Shown here one piece after another: positions 34,482 to 42,935 of a stretch of 64,000 nt of DNA; position 1 is the stretch's first letter; each line of letters opens with the position of its first letter. The stretch lies in the NCBI RefSeq assembly GCF_900108295.1, contig NZ_FNWK01000001.1:1-64000 (forward strand). The letters are read 5' to 3'. The stretch is from Sphingopyxis sp. YR583. Its GTDB lineage: Bacteria; Pseudomonadota; Alphaproteobacteria; Sphingomonadales; Sphingomonadaceae. The translations under genes and the position numbers were made by a program. The notes beneath the pieces are model-generated. The model searched no databases. It worked only from the letters and a program-made list of their open reading frames with translations, and was not told the origin of the DNA.

Positions 34482-35264
34482 TCAGCGATCCGCGGCCGCA
34501 CTCTCGATCAATTCGGCGACCTCGACCGGATGCGATACCATCAGGGCGTGCGACCCGCTCGCAACCGCAACCGTCTTGCGGGCATGCGCGCGCTCGGCCA
34601 TGAATTTCATCGTCGCCGCCGGAATGTTGCGATCCTCACCGCCATAGATGACATAAGTCGGCAGGCTCTTCCAGGTTGCCGCCTGCGAGGCGTCGGTCAG
34701 CGCGCCCTGCGTTACCGGGCGCTGCGTCGCAGCCATCAGCGTCGCCTGCGCTTTGGGCACATCGGCCGCGAATTGCGCATGGAATTTGGCGGGCTGGATA
34801 TAAAGGTCGGTGCCGCCACCGGGCAGGCTGACCGGCGCCAGCGCATCGCCAAGCGTGCTGCCCGGGAATTTGGCCGAAAGCGTCAGTGCCGACTCCCCCG
34901 CATCGAGAAGGAAGCCCGCGACGAAGACCAGCGCTTTCACATTGGCATTGCCCTTTGCCGCTTCGGTAATCACCACGCCGCCATAGCTGTGTCCGACAAG
35001 GACGACGCGGCCCGGAATCGACCGGACGACCGCCGCGACGCTTTCGGCATCGCCCGTAACGCTGCGCAGCGGGTTCGCCGCCGCAATCACCGGGTAACCA
35101 TCCTTTTCGAGCCGGGCGATCACATCATTCCAGCCCGAGGAATCGGCGAACGCGCCGTGGACCAGCACGACGGTCGGCTTCACCGATGGATCTTCGGCCT
35201 GTGCGGCGGCGGTGCCCGAGAAAAGCAGTGCGGCCAGCGCCGCCGAACGAATGGAACGATACAT
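34482..35264 (-). CDS. secreted alpha/beta hydrolase
   Basis: A 260-residue periplasmic alpha/beta hydrolase with a signal peptide (about 1-23). VLVHGAFADSSGWNDVI is the oxyanion region, GHSYGG carries the nucleophile, GGEDRNIPA the acid region and GSHALMVSHP the histidine. This pattern matches the EstC/salicylate-esterase-like branch common in soil bacteria. AGAGGATG lies upstream of the ATG. It is divergent from the next esterase, and the 241-base gap holds no gene. Confidence 0.9.
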   Translation of the reverse strand: MYRSIRSAALAALLFSGTAAAQAEDPSVKPTVVLVHGAFADSSGWNDVIARLEKDGYPVIAAANPLRSVTGDAESVAAVVRSIPGRVVLVGHSYGGVVITEAAKGNANVKALVFVAGFLLDAGESALTLSAKFPGSTLGDALAPVSLPGGGTDLYIQPAKFHAQFAADVPKAQATLMAATQRPVTQGALTDASQAATWKSLPTYVIYGGEDRNIPAATMKFMAERAHARKTVAVASGSHALMVSHPVEVAELIESAAADR

Positions 35265-35505
35265 GTCATCATCCTCTTGGCTGTTGGAGAAGCAAGAGAT
35301 GCACGCGCACGCCCGGTCCGCATATCACATCAAAGTATCTGTTCGTGTCCTGCTCTCACATCCCCTCCCACACCAAAGGATAGGGCGGCCACACGGGTTC
35401 GACAGTCGCGAACCTGCTTCGGCACGATAGCCCGGCTGGCGGCGGCGCTGGCACATCCTTTGGCCGAGGCGGGGGGCATTCCCGTCCGGAACCGAAAGGA
35501 TCGAC

Positions 35506-36477
35506 ATGACGAAGAATATCGCACTCTCACCGCTCGAACCCGCAACCAAGGCCTTCGTCGAAGGTCTGCCCGATGGCCCACCGATCTACACGCTGACGCC
35601 CACCGATGCGCGCGGCGTCCTGTCATCTGTGCAGCAATCGGTCACGCCTCCCCTGCTTGCGGTCGATAGTGAAGACAGCACGCTTCCCGTCGGCCCGTCG
35701 GGAAAGACGAACATTCGCGTTGTGCGGCCCGCCGGCGCGACCGGCACGCTTCCGGCAATCGTCTATATTCATGGCGGCGGCTGGGTGCTCGGCGACAAGC
35801 AAACGCACGACCGGCTGGTTCGCGAACTGGCGGTGGGCGCAAATGCAGTGCTCGTCTTCGTCGATTATGATCGTTCGCCCGAGAGCCAATATCCCGGCGC
35901 TATCGAACAGGGTTATGCAGTGGCGTGCCATGTCGCGGAGAATGCATCCACGTTCAGCGCCGATCCGAACCGCATCGCGATCGCGGGCGACAGCGTCGGC
36001 GGCAATATGGCCGCAGCGGTCACGCTGATGGCAAAGGAACGCGGCGGCCCCGATTTTGTCGCGCAGCTACTCTTCTATCCGGTCACGGACGCGTCGATGT
36101 CGAGCCCGTCCTACAAGCAATTCGCCGACGGCCCCTGGCTCACTGCAAAGGCGATGGCATGGTATTGGGACCAATATCTGCCCGACGTCGCCCGCCGCGG
36201 CGAAATCCTTGCATCGCCGGTCAACGCATCGGCCGAGCAGCTCGCCGGCCTGCCCAAGACCTTGCTGATCGTCGACGAGAACGACGTGCTCCGCGACGAA
36301 GGCGAAACCTATGCCCGCAAGCTCGCGGACGCTGGCGTGCCGGTTGTCGCGGTGCGCTACAATGGCACGATCCATGACTTCATGATGCTCAACCCGATCG
36401 CCGAAACCCCGGCCGCGCGCGGCGCAATCGGCCAGGCTATCGGCTATCTGCGCAAGGTCTTTGCAGCCGGTGCATGA
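35506..36477 (+). CDS. HSL-family esterase/lipase
   Basis: A 323-residue alpha/beta hydrolase of the hormone-sensitive-lipase family (family IV). YIHGGGWVLGD is the HGGG oxyanion motif, GDSVGGNMAA holds the nucleophile serine, VDENDVLRDEG the acid and GTIHDFMMLNP the histidine. No signal peptide, so it is cytosolic. GAAAGGA precedes the ATG. Substrates in this family are short acyl esters, including lactones and aromatic esters. Confidence 0.92.
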   Translation: MTKNIALSPLEPATKAFVEGLPDGPPIYTLTPTDARGVLSSVQQSVTPPLLAVDSEDSTLPVGPSGKTNIRVVRPAGATGTLPAIVYIHGGGWVLGDKQTHDRLVRELAVGANAVLVFVDYDRSPESQYPGAIEQGYAVACHVAENASTFSADPNRIAIAGDSVGGNMAAAVTLMAKERGGPDFVAQLLFYPVTDASMSSPSYKQFADGPWLTAKAMAWYWDQYLPDVARRGEILASPVNASAEQLAGLPKTLLIVDENDVLRDEGETYARKLADAGVPVVAVRYNGTIHDFMMLNPIAETPAARGAIGQAIGYLRKVFAAGA

Positions 36478-36519
36478 TGCGAAAGCGGGAGGCGGCAGCG
36501 CGCCGCTTCCCGCCGATCG

Positions 36520-38550
36520 TCAGGGTGCTTCGACCGGAATCTCGAAATAGAACTGCGCCCCGCCGCCCGGATGGTTGGACGCCGTGATCGACCCGCCATG
36601 CTCGGCGATGATCGACTGACAGATCGCAAGTCCGATCCCCATCCCAGCCTCCTTGGTGGTAAAGAAGCCTTCGAAAATACGGTCTAGATCGTCAGGCGGA
36701 ATACCTGGCCCAGTATCGCGCAGGGTGAAAGCCAGGGCACCGCTTTCAGTCAGGGACGTGCCAATGCAGACCTCCCGCCGCCCGCCCCGCTGCGCCTCGA
36801 CCGCCTGGACGCTGTTGATCAGCAGGTTCACGACAACCTGCTGCAACTGGATGCGATCCGCCATCGTCCTCGGAAGCGCGCCCGCGAAATTGGTAACGAT
36901 GCCGATCGATTGCGATTCAATCTCATGGCGGATGAAGATCAGCGATTCCTGTACAATCTCGTTGAGGTCCGTCGCGACGCGTTCGGGCTGGCGTTTCGAC
37001 GCCATCCCACGAATATGCTGCACGATATCGCTCGCGCGCCGCCCGCTCGCCGCGATGCGCGTCGTCAGTGCCTTCACTTTTTCCACATTCGGATCTTCGC
37101 GCGACAGCCATCGCAAACTCGTCTCGGCATTGGTGACGATCGCGGCGAGCGGCTGGTTGATCTCATGCGCTATCGACGTCGTGAGTTCGCCCAGCGTCGA
37201 GATGCGTGCCGCATGGGTAAAGTCCGCCTGAAGCTGGCGGATCTCGGCCTCCATGCCCATACGTTCGGTCACATCTTCGAAACTGAAAATGGTAACGTCG
37301 AGTTCGGCAAGGACTTTCGGATAAGTGACCGACATGCGCACGTCGATCACACGGCCATCGAACGTTTCGATCCTCGTCAGCTCTTCATGGTTTGCCTGGC
37401 CGTTAAAGCGCCCGATCATCACATTGCGAAGCGCGCTGCGATTGACCGTGAAGAGGTAGCCGACCGGCCGCATCAGATCGATCGCGCTGCCACCGCCCAG
37501 CAGTTGCACCGCGGCGCGATTGACATCGGTGATCCGTACCGTCGTCGCGGCAAGTTCGACAAGTTCGGGATGCTCATCGAGATAAGCGCCAAAATCGGTG
37601 ACGCCGGTTGCACGTATGTCATTATAGATACGGCCCATATGGCTGGCATCGACCTGCCACAGCGCGATCGGCATATGGTGGACAAGCTTGCGGTATCGCG
37701 CCTCGCTGGCGCGGAGATAGACATAGGACCGGTCGTCGTCGGCCGCCCCGTTGACCGCAGCATAGATCCGGCCCGAGGTTTCCGCGCGCCAGACCGTCAC
37801 GAGCGGATCGCGCAAAATTCCGTCGGACGGCAATTGCCGCCGATAGGCCGCATCCGGGATGTCGCCTGTCATGGCATCGACGATCAACTCACCCAGCGCT
37901 GCGCGACTTTCGAGGGGCCAGAAACCGGCAACCGGTTGGCCGATCATCAGGTCGCGTCCGCGGTTGCCGCCCACCAGACGCATCGTCCGGTCGTTGACGT
38001 TGACGATGCGCGCCGCCTTCACCAGTTCCGTGTAACCGGCATTCAACCGCTCCTCGTCCCCGTTCTCGCCGCGCAACCGCGCGATGCTCGCGATCAGCGT
38101 TTTTGAATCCGAGACGTCGATTTCCCAACTCGCCGCCATCAACCGGTCGGGAATGTGCCAGCCTGCTCCGGGTACGGCGCCGTCGCTGAGCGACTGTCGA
38201 CCATATTCGATGACGTCGCGCGCCGTTCCGTCCTGCGCGAAGCGGACATATTGGCGGATATCGACGACGATATGGATGCCCGACGACGTGCGCCTACTGA
38301 CGACGCCCTGCCAGGTTCCTTCCTGAAGCAACATCCGCCAATGCTCGCGTTCGTTTTCGCTGTGCGTCGATAGATGGCCGATACCACGCCCGATCATCGT
38401 CAGCGCAGGCCAGCCGTAGAGCGCCTCCGATGCCGGATTCCAATAATGGACAGCGCCCTCGACATCGAAAATGACCACACTTTCGGACGCGAAATCCGCA
38501 ATATCCGGCTCGGATATCTGCGTCGCCACCCGGGGCGGTCCGGAACTCAC
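36520..38550 (-). CDS. multi-PAS sensor histidine kinase
   Basis: A 676-residue cytosolic kinase without membrane segments. Three PAS-like regions lie at about 15-130, 180-300 and 310-440. The phosphoacceptor box is SIAHEINQPLAA with H462, followed by the N box in NLLINSVQAVEA, the G1 box DTGPGIPPDD and G2 GMGIGLAICQSI. The EINQPL form places it with FixL/DctB-like kinases. No clear haem-binding histidine was identified. It starts at GTG 38550, overlapping the receiver gene stop by GTGA; longer readings are antisense-like. Confidence 0.92.
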   Translation of the reverse strand: MSSGPPRVATQISEPDIADFASESVVIFDVEGAVHYWNPASEALYGWPALTMIGRGIGHLSTHSENEREHWRMLLQEGTWQGVVSRRTSSGIHIVVDIRQYVRFAQDGTARDVIEYGRQSLSDGAVPGAGWHIPDRLMAASWEIDVSDSKTLIASIARLRGENGDEERLNAGYTELVKAARIVNVNDRTMRLVGGNRGRDLMIGQPVAGFWPLESRAALGELIVDAMTGDIPDAAYRRQLPSDGILRDPLVTVWRAETSGRIYAAVNGAADDDRSYVYLRASEARYRKLVHHMPIALWQVDASHMGRIYNDIRATGVTDFGAYLDEHPELVELAATTVRITDVNRAAVQLLGGGSAIDLMRPVGYLFTVNRSALRNVMIGRFNGQANHEELTRIETFDGRVIDVRMSVTYPKVLAELDVTIFSFEDVTERMGMEAEIRQLQADFTHAARISTLGELTTSIAHEINQPLAAIVTNAETSLRWLSREDPNVEKVKALTTRIAASGRRASDIVQHIRGMASKRQPERVATDLNEIVQESLIFIRHEIESQSIGIVTNFAGALPRTMADRIQLQQVVVNLLINSVQAVEAQRGGRREVCIGTSLTESGALAFTLRDTGPGIPPDDLDRIFEGFFTTKEAGMGIGLAICQSIIAEHGGSITASNHPGGGAQFYFEIPVEAP

Positions 38551-38939
38551 CGCTCCGGCCCGTCGGGCCAGTCCTCCGCCCCGATCGCTGTCTTCAACTG
38601 ATCGAGCAAAGCGTCGTCCGCAACCGGCTTGGTCAGCCAAGCCTGCGCGCCGAGGTGGAGCGCCCTTGCCCGGGCGCTCAGATCCAGAACCGACGTCAGC
38701 ACGATTACTGGCAGATCCGACCCGCCTGCCCGCACCCGTTCGAGCAGGTCGATGCCGCTCATGCCGGGCATCCGCACGTCGGTAATCAGGCAATCGAAAC
38801 GATCCTGCATCTTGTCGAGGAACGCCGGAGCACTGTCGAAGGTGCTGCACTCCAGTCCGGTAACCATTAGCAGGTCGCACAATGCTTCGCGGATGGCTTC
38901 GTCATCATCCACGACTGCGACAAGAGGCGTTTTGGGCAA
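38547..38939 (-). CDS. single-domain response regulator
   Basis: A 130-residue receiver domain without an output domain. Acidic pocket D11-D13, phosphoacceptor D54 in CLITDVRMPGMSG, and K104 in LTKPV. The start is TTG 38939; no ATG or GTG fits before the first conserved strand. It is translationally coupled to the kinase and probably receives or drains phosphate from it, or passes the signal to the FixJ-like regulator gene just upstream. Confidence 0.9.
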   Translation of the reverse strand: MPKTPLVAVVDDDEAIREALCDLLMVTGLECSTFDSAPAFLDKMQDRFDCLITDVRMPGMSGIDLLERVRAGGSDLPVIVLTSVLDLSARARALHLGAQAWLTKPVADDALLDQLKTAIGAEDWPDGPER

Positions 38940-39024
38940 GCGATTTGGCCCTTTTTCTCACGACCCGAACGGCCAATGACGCCATAGTCGCTCAGCTTAT
39001 AAAGCTTTGTAACCATACCAAAGT

Positions 39025-39672
39025 CTAGGCCTCGCCGGTTTCGCGCAATTGTGCGGGCAATTTTTCCCACGCGCGGATCAATTCGCCCACCGTCGCCGCC
39101 TGCATCTTCTTCATCACATTGCTGCGGTGGAGCTTGACGGTGATTTCCGAGATCCCAAGGTCGTATGCGATCTGCTTGTTGAGCCGGCCACGCGCGACTT
39201 CGCGCATGACCTGGGTTTCGCGCGGCGTGAGCGTGGCGAAACGCTCGACCTGCTGCCGGACGATCTGCGCGTTGGCGCGTTCCGCCACATCGCGCTCGAC
39301 CCCCGCGACGACAGCGTCGAGCAGGGTCTGGTCGCGCACCGGCTTGGTCAGAAAATCGACAGCGCCGCCCTTCATCGCCTGCACCGACATCGGGATGTCG
39401 CCATGCCCGGTCAGAAAAACGATCGGCTTTGCGATTCCAGCCGCCGCCAGATGCTGCTGCAAGTCGAGCCCGCTCGACCCCGGCATACGAACATCGAGAA
39501 CGAGGCAGCCCGCGCGTTCGAGCAAAGGCGAGTCGAGCAGTTCGCGTGTCGAACCATAACTGCTCGCCTCGATTCCGACCGACAGCATCAGTTCGCTGAT
39601 CGCTGTGCGGACCTCCTCGTCATCGTCGACGATCAGAACAAGCGGCGGTTCGTGACTTTCGGTCGGAATCAT
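39025..39672 (-). CDS. FixJ-like response regulator
   Basis: A 215-residue NarL/FixJ regulator. Receiver with D60 in LVLDVRMPGSSGLD and K in LTKPVRDQ; LuxR-type helix-turn-helix at about 148-200 (LTPRETQVMREVARGRLNKQ, then IAYDLGISEITVKLHRSNVM). The start is ATG 39672 after GAGAGGG; the frame runs upstream to 39921 without coding character. It is the first of three signalling genes in a row, 85 bases before the single receiver. It should be the DNA-binding output of the system. Confidence 0.93.
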   Translation of the reverse strand: MIPTESHEPPLVLIVDDDEEVRTAISELMLSVGIEASSYGSTRELLDSPLLERAGCLVLDVRMPGSSGLDLQQHLAAAGIAKPIVFLTGHGDIPMSVQAMKGGAVDFLTKPVRDQTLLDAVVAGVERDVAERANAQIVRQQVERFATLTPRETQVMREVARGRLNKQIAYDLGISEITVKLHRSNVMKKMQAATVGELIRAWEKLPAQLRETGEA

Positions 39673-39939
39673 TGCCCTCTCCGGGTCAGGTGCGGGCATC
39701 CAAAAGCGTACGCAACGGCTCTGTATAGGTCGCATGATAGTCGACGCGACACCATCCCGCCGTCGAGGCTTGCCCGACCCGATAATATCCCATTGGCGGA
39801 TCGGGCGCCATACGGCCGCTGTGCTGGCGAAGGTTCCTTGTTCATGTCCTTCGCCAGTAGAGACTGGCCGGGGCATGCCACCACCCCCATTCGGGGGAGC
39901 GGCGCGTTTCTGCCCCATCATCGGTCGGAACGGCTATCG

Positions 39940-40689
39940 TCAAAGCAGCGCCATGCCGCCGTCGACCCGCAGGTTGATTCCCGTAACGAAGCTGCTTGCG
40001 TCGGAGGCAAGAAATAGCGCCGCGCTCGCCAGTTCGCCCGGCTGGCCGAGGCGGCCGAGCGGGATCGCACCCGACATCATTGCAACGAACGCGTCATGGT
40101 CTTCGGGCGCCACGCCGAGCTTCTCGAGGATCGCGGTCTCCGTCGGTCCAGGGCTCAGCATATTGACGCGGATGCCACGCGCCTTGAATTCGATCGCCCA
40201 GCTGCGCGCGAAGGCGTTGATTGCGGCCTTCGTCCCGGCATAGACCGCATGCCCGTCGAGCACCTTGTCGCTGGCGAGCGAACCAACGAGAATGATCGAG
40301 CCGCCGTCGCGCATGATCGGTGCGATCTTCTGCACCCCGAAAAAGGTGCCGCGCGCGTTGATCGTGAACTGGGCATCATATTCGGCCTCCGACACGTCGT
40401 GCGACGGGGTGATCGTGTTGATCCCGGCGTTCGCCATATAGATGTCGGCGTGGCCGAACCGTTCCTTGACGATTTCGGCAACCTGCCGATGATGATCGGG
40501 GTCCGCCACATCGCCCTGGATGCCGAATGCCGAGGCTCCGATTTCATGCACCGCGTCGTCGACGACCTGCTGGCGCCGGCCGGTGATGACCACCTTCGCA
40601 CCTTCGGCGGCGAAAAGTTTTGCCGCCGCCAATCCGATACCGCTGTTGCCGCCGGTGATCACCGCGACCTTTTCGTTCAAGCTTGTCAT
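39940..40689 (-). CDS. SDR family oxidoreductase
   Basis: A 249-residue classical SDR. TGGNSGIG (12-19) binds NAD(P), NAGINTI and the catalytic S in LVGSLASDK follow, and YAGTK is the YxxxK motif. The end DGGMALL is typical. ATG 40689 has GAAGG upstream. It begins 28 bases after the ferritin-like/CDGSH gene and is probably in one operon with it. Substrate unknown; glucose-dehydrogenase-like members reduce or oxidise a wide range of carbonyls. Confidence 0.92.
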   Translation of the reverse strand: MTSLNEKVAVITGGNSGIGLAAAKLFAAEGAKVVITGRRQQVVDDAVHEIGASAFGIQGDVADPDHHRQVAEIVKERFGHADIYMANAGINTITPSHDVSEAEYDAQFTINARGTFFGVQKIAPIMRDGGSIILVGSLASDKVLDGHAVYAGTKAAINAFARSWAIEFKARGIRVNMLSPGPTETAILEKLGVAPEDHDAFVAMMSGAIPLGRLGQPGELASAALFLASDASSFVTGINLRVDGGMALL

Positions 40690-40717
40690 AAAATACCTTC
40701 TTTCGTGGGGGAGGACG

Positions 40718-42664
40718 TCATTCGCTGCGAAAGCCGATCCGGCGATGGCTTTCGTCGCAGAAGGGTTTGGTCTTCGACGCACCGCAGCGGCACAGGCGCG
40801 CGGTCTCGACAGTGGCGACCTTGCGGCCCGTTCCGCTGAGAATTTCCAGATTTCCGCGCACATGGAGCGGCCCGTCGAGCTGAGGTTCGACGGTCAGCGG
40901 GCCGTCGCGAACGGCGAGCCTCGGCCCCTCCTTCGTCGGCGGCTCACCGGTCGCCTCGAAACCGATATATTTGTGGGACTTGTCGCAAAAAGGTTTGTTC
41001 TTCGACGCGCCGCAGCGGCAGAGCGTCGCGCGAAATCCCGCATTCTCGCCGTCGAGAGCGAGATCGGCGCGCACCGCATAGGGACCATTCTCGCGCAGCG
41101 TGATCAGATTGACCGGCGGCACGGGTTCGGCCTGGCCGTCGCGGCGCTCATAGGTCAGCGCTCCCGACGGACATTGGCGGATGGTGCCACAGAGATATTC
41201 GATCTCGGTCGCGTCGGGAATAATCCACGGGCCGTCGACATTGGCGAGAAAGGTCGCAGGATCCTGCGTCACGCAAAAGCGCGCATGGATACAGCGTTTT
41301 CCGTCGAACATCACGGCGATGTCCTTGCCCTCTGCGCGATCGACGCCGTCGGCCGACGTCGTTGGCGGGGCAGAAGGTGCGGCACGCGCGGGCGTCGTGG
41401 CGGGAGCATCTGTAGCTGCGGCCTCACCGATCGGCGCATCGCGTAGCCGCGCCGCCTGTTTTTCCAGAATCCGCGCCGAGCGGGCGCAGCGAGGATCGGA
41501 AGGGTTCATCGTCCCGGCAACCGCGCACAATTCTTCGACACGCTCAATATAGAGCCGCCGGGCGCTCGCACCCGCCGGCAGCGACGCCGCCTCGCGCAGC
41601 GCGGTGAAGGAGACACCGGCGTTGCAACCCGGGTTCGACGGCCCGGCCGGGAGGCGCGCCGCACGCTCGGCCACGGCAGTCAGCGCATGCATCAACCCGA
41701 TCGCCGAACCGATGTAGAGCGCCTTGTCGGGGTTCGACGACGGAACCGCGTAGCCGCCCGCAAGCAGACGCAACGCGAGCGCGTAAATGGCATTGGCGAG
41801 GTCAACCGTGGCAACCGCATCGGCATCGTCCAGCCAGACACGCCCCTCGGGGCGCGGCGGCTTGCGAAGCACTGGATTGATCGCCGCAGGATGTGCAGGG
41901 GTAAAGCCGGGGTTAGCTGCGGCAAGGCGCTGCATTTCGCCGCGCACTTCGACGAAGCGCTGAAAGTGCGATCCATCGCGATGCGCCGGCGCGCCCTCGC
42001 CCTCTACGATGATCTCGGCCAGTGCGGCAAGCGCGCTGGCGAGATCGGTTACGGGGCGCGCGCCTCCGAAATTGACCTCGGCGGTCGAGAGCTGAAATGC
42101 CGGATCGCCGCAGAAGACCGCCTCCTCGCCGATCGCATCGACAAGCGCGCGCAATTCGGCCTCGATCCTCTGATAAAAGATTCCGATCGTCGCATAGTCG
42201 CAGCTGGCCGGGGTGAGCCTTGAACCAACAGGCGCGCGGGTGGGCGCATTCGCGATCACGAACGTCTCGCCATCGGGCTCCGCCGAACCCTCCGGCCGCT
42301 CGAGGTAGATGAAGTGCTGGATCACATCGGCGCTGAAGGGCGCGAGTTTCACATTGATGCTGGCGGGCAGGTAGCCCGGATCGAGTGGAAAGTTCGCGCG
42401 CCCGAACCGCGGCGCCCCGCCGAGTGCCGATGTGATGTTCCACACCGCAACGAGGTGGCTCATCTCGTCGATCGCGACATCGAGGATCGCACGGCGCCAG
42501 CGCGCGACGGCCTCTGCCTCCGATGCGCTTAGCCCCTCTCCTTCGCCATCCTTCATGCTGAAGGCGGCATAGAGATAGGTGCACATCAGATTCTGCTCGA
42601 GTTCCGCGGCTTCATAAAGCGCGTGCAATATCTTCTCGCGGCTCACGGCGGTTTGGCCGTCCAT
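40718..42664 (-). CDS. ferritin-like / Fer4_19 / double-CDGSH fusion protein
   Basis: A 648-residue, multi-domain protein. Residues 10-220 are a ferritin-like domain (VioB-type) with candidate iron ligands E23, E67 and H70 (ELEQN and DEMSH). About 220-440 is a helical region. Residues 448-510 look like a Fer4_19 single-cluster domain (KRCIHARFC...CGTIRQCPSGAL). Two CDGSH iron-sulfur motifs follow at about 549-564 and 625-640 (CRCGASKNKPFCDKSH and CRCGASKTKPFCDESH). Start ATG 42664 after GGAGGG. Likely an iron or redox enzyme; reaction unknown. Divergent from the MocR gene. Confidence 0.88.
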   Translation of the reverse strand: MDGQTAVSREKILHALYEAAELEQNLMCTYLYAAFSMKDGEGEGLSASEAEAVARWRRAILDVAIDEMSHLVAVWNITSALGGAPRFGRANFPLDPGYLPASINVKLAPFSADVIQHFIYLERPEGSAEPDGETFVIANAPTRAPVGSRLTPASCDYATIGIFYQRIEAELRALVDAIGEEAVFCGDPAFQLSTAEVNFGGARPVTDLASALAALAEIIVEGEGAPAHRDGSHFQRFVEVRGEMQRLAAANPGFTPAHPAAINPVLRKPPRPEGRVWLDDADAVATVDLANAIYALALRLLAGGYAVPSSNPDKALYIGSAIGLMHALTAVAERAARLPAGPSNPGCNAGVSFTALREAASLPAGASARRLYIERVEELCAVAGTMNPSDPRCARSARILEKQAARLRDAPIGEAAATDAPATTPARAAPSAPPTTSADGVDRAEGKDIAVMFDGKRCIHARFCVTQDPATFLANVDGPWIIPDATEIEYLCGTIRQCPSGALTYERRDGQAEPVPPVNLITLRENGPYAVRADLALDGENAGFRATLCRCGASKNKPFCDKSHKYIGFEATGEPPTKEGPRLAVRDGPLTVEPQLDGPLHVRGNLEILSGTGRKVATVETARLCRCGASKTKPFCDESHRRIGFRSE

Positions 42665-42761
42665 TTCGCTGCCCTCCTGACTCAACCGCGCGGCGGCGGG
42701 TAAAGCGAACAAGATAGGCAGTCCGGCCGTCGGCGGCAGGCGCGAGAGCTGACAAGGCGCC

Positions 42762-42923
42762 TGTACCAAACCGGTCGCCTGCCGGCCGAAATGCGGGAAA
42801 AACCCTTCCGTCCTAACCGGCAAGGCAGCGCACCCTGTACCTTCGCATAGGTCTCCCCCGTCTCGACAGACCCGGCGCGCGGGGCATAGCCTCTGGCCCA
42901 TCGAAAGCGTTTTAACAGTACCA
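42762..42923. promoter_or_regulatory. three GTACC half-sites in the CDGSH/MocR intergenic region
   Basis: GTACCA at 42763-42768, GTACCT at 42837-42842 and GTACCA at 42918-42923, all in one direction. The last lies just before the MocR ribosome binding site. Direct repeats are the usual operator form for MocR proteins, so autoregulation is possible; this is inference. Confidence 0.35.
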
Positions 42924-42935
42924 TGAGGTGACGAG

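Noticed and set aside
35341..35430. T-loop-like GGGTTCGAC in the gap between two hydrolase genes
   Set aside because: No acceptor stem, anticodon arm or D-arm could be fitted, so it is not called a tRNA.
38551..38880. N-terminal extension of the histidine kinase frame
   Set aside because: It runs through the receiver gene in another frame and is Arg/Gly-rich; GTG 38550 with GTGA overlap is the better start.
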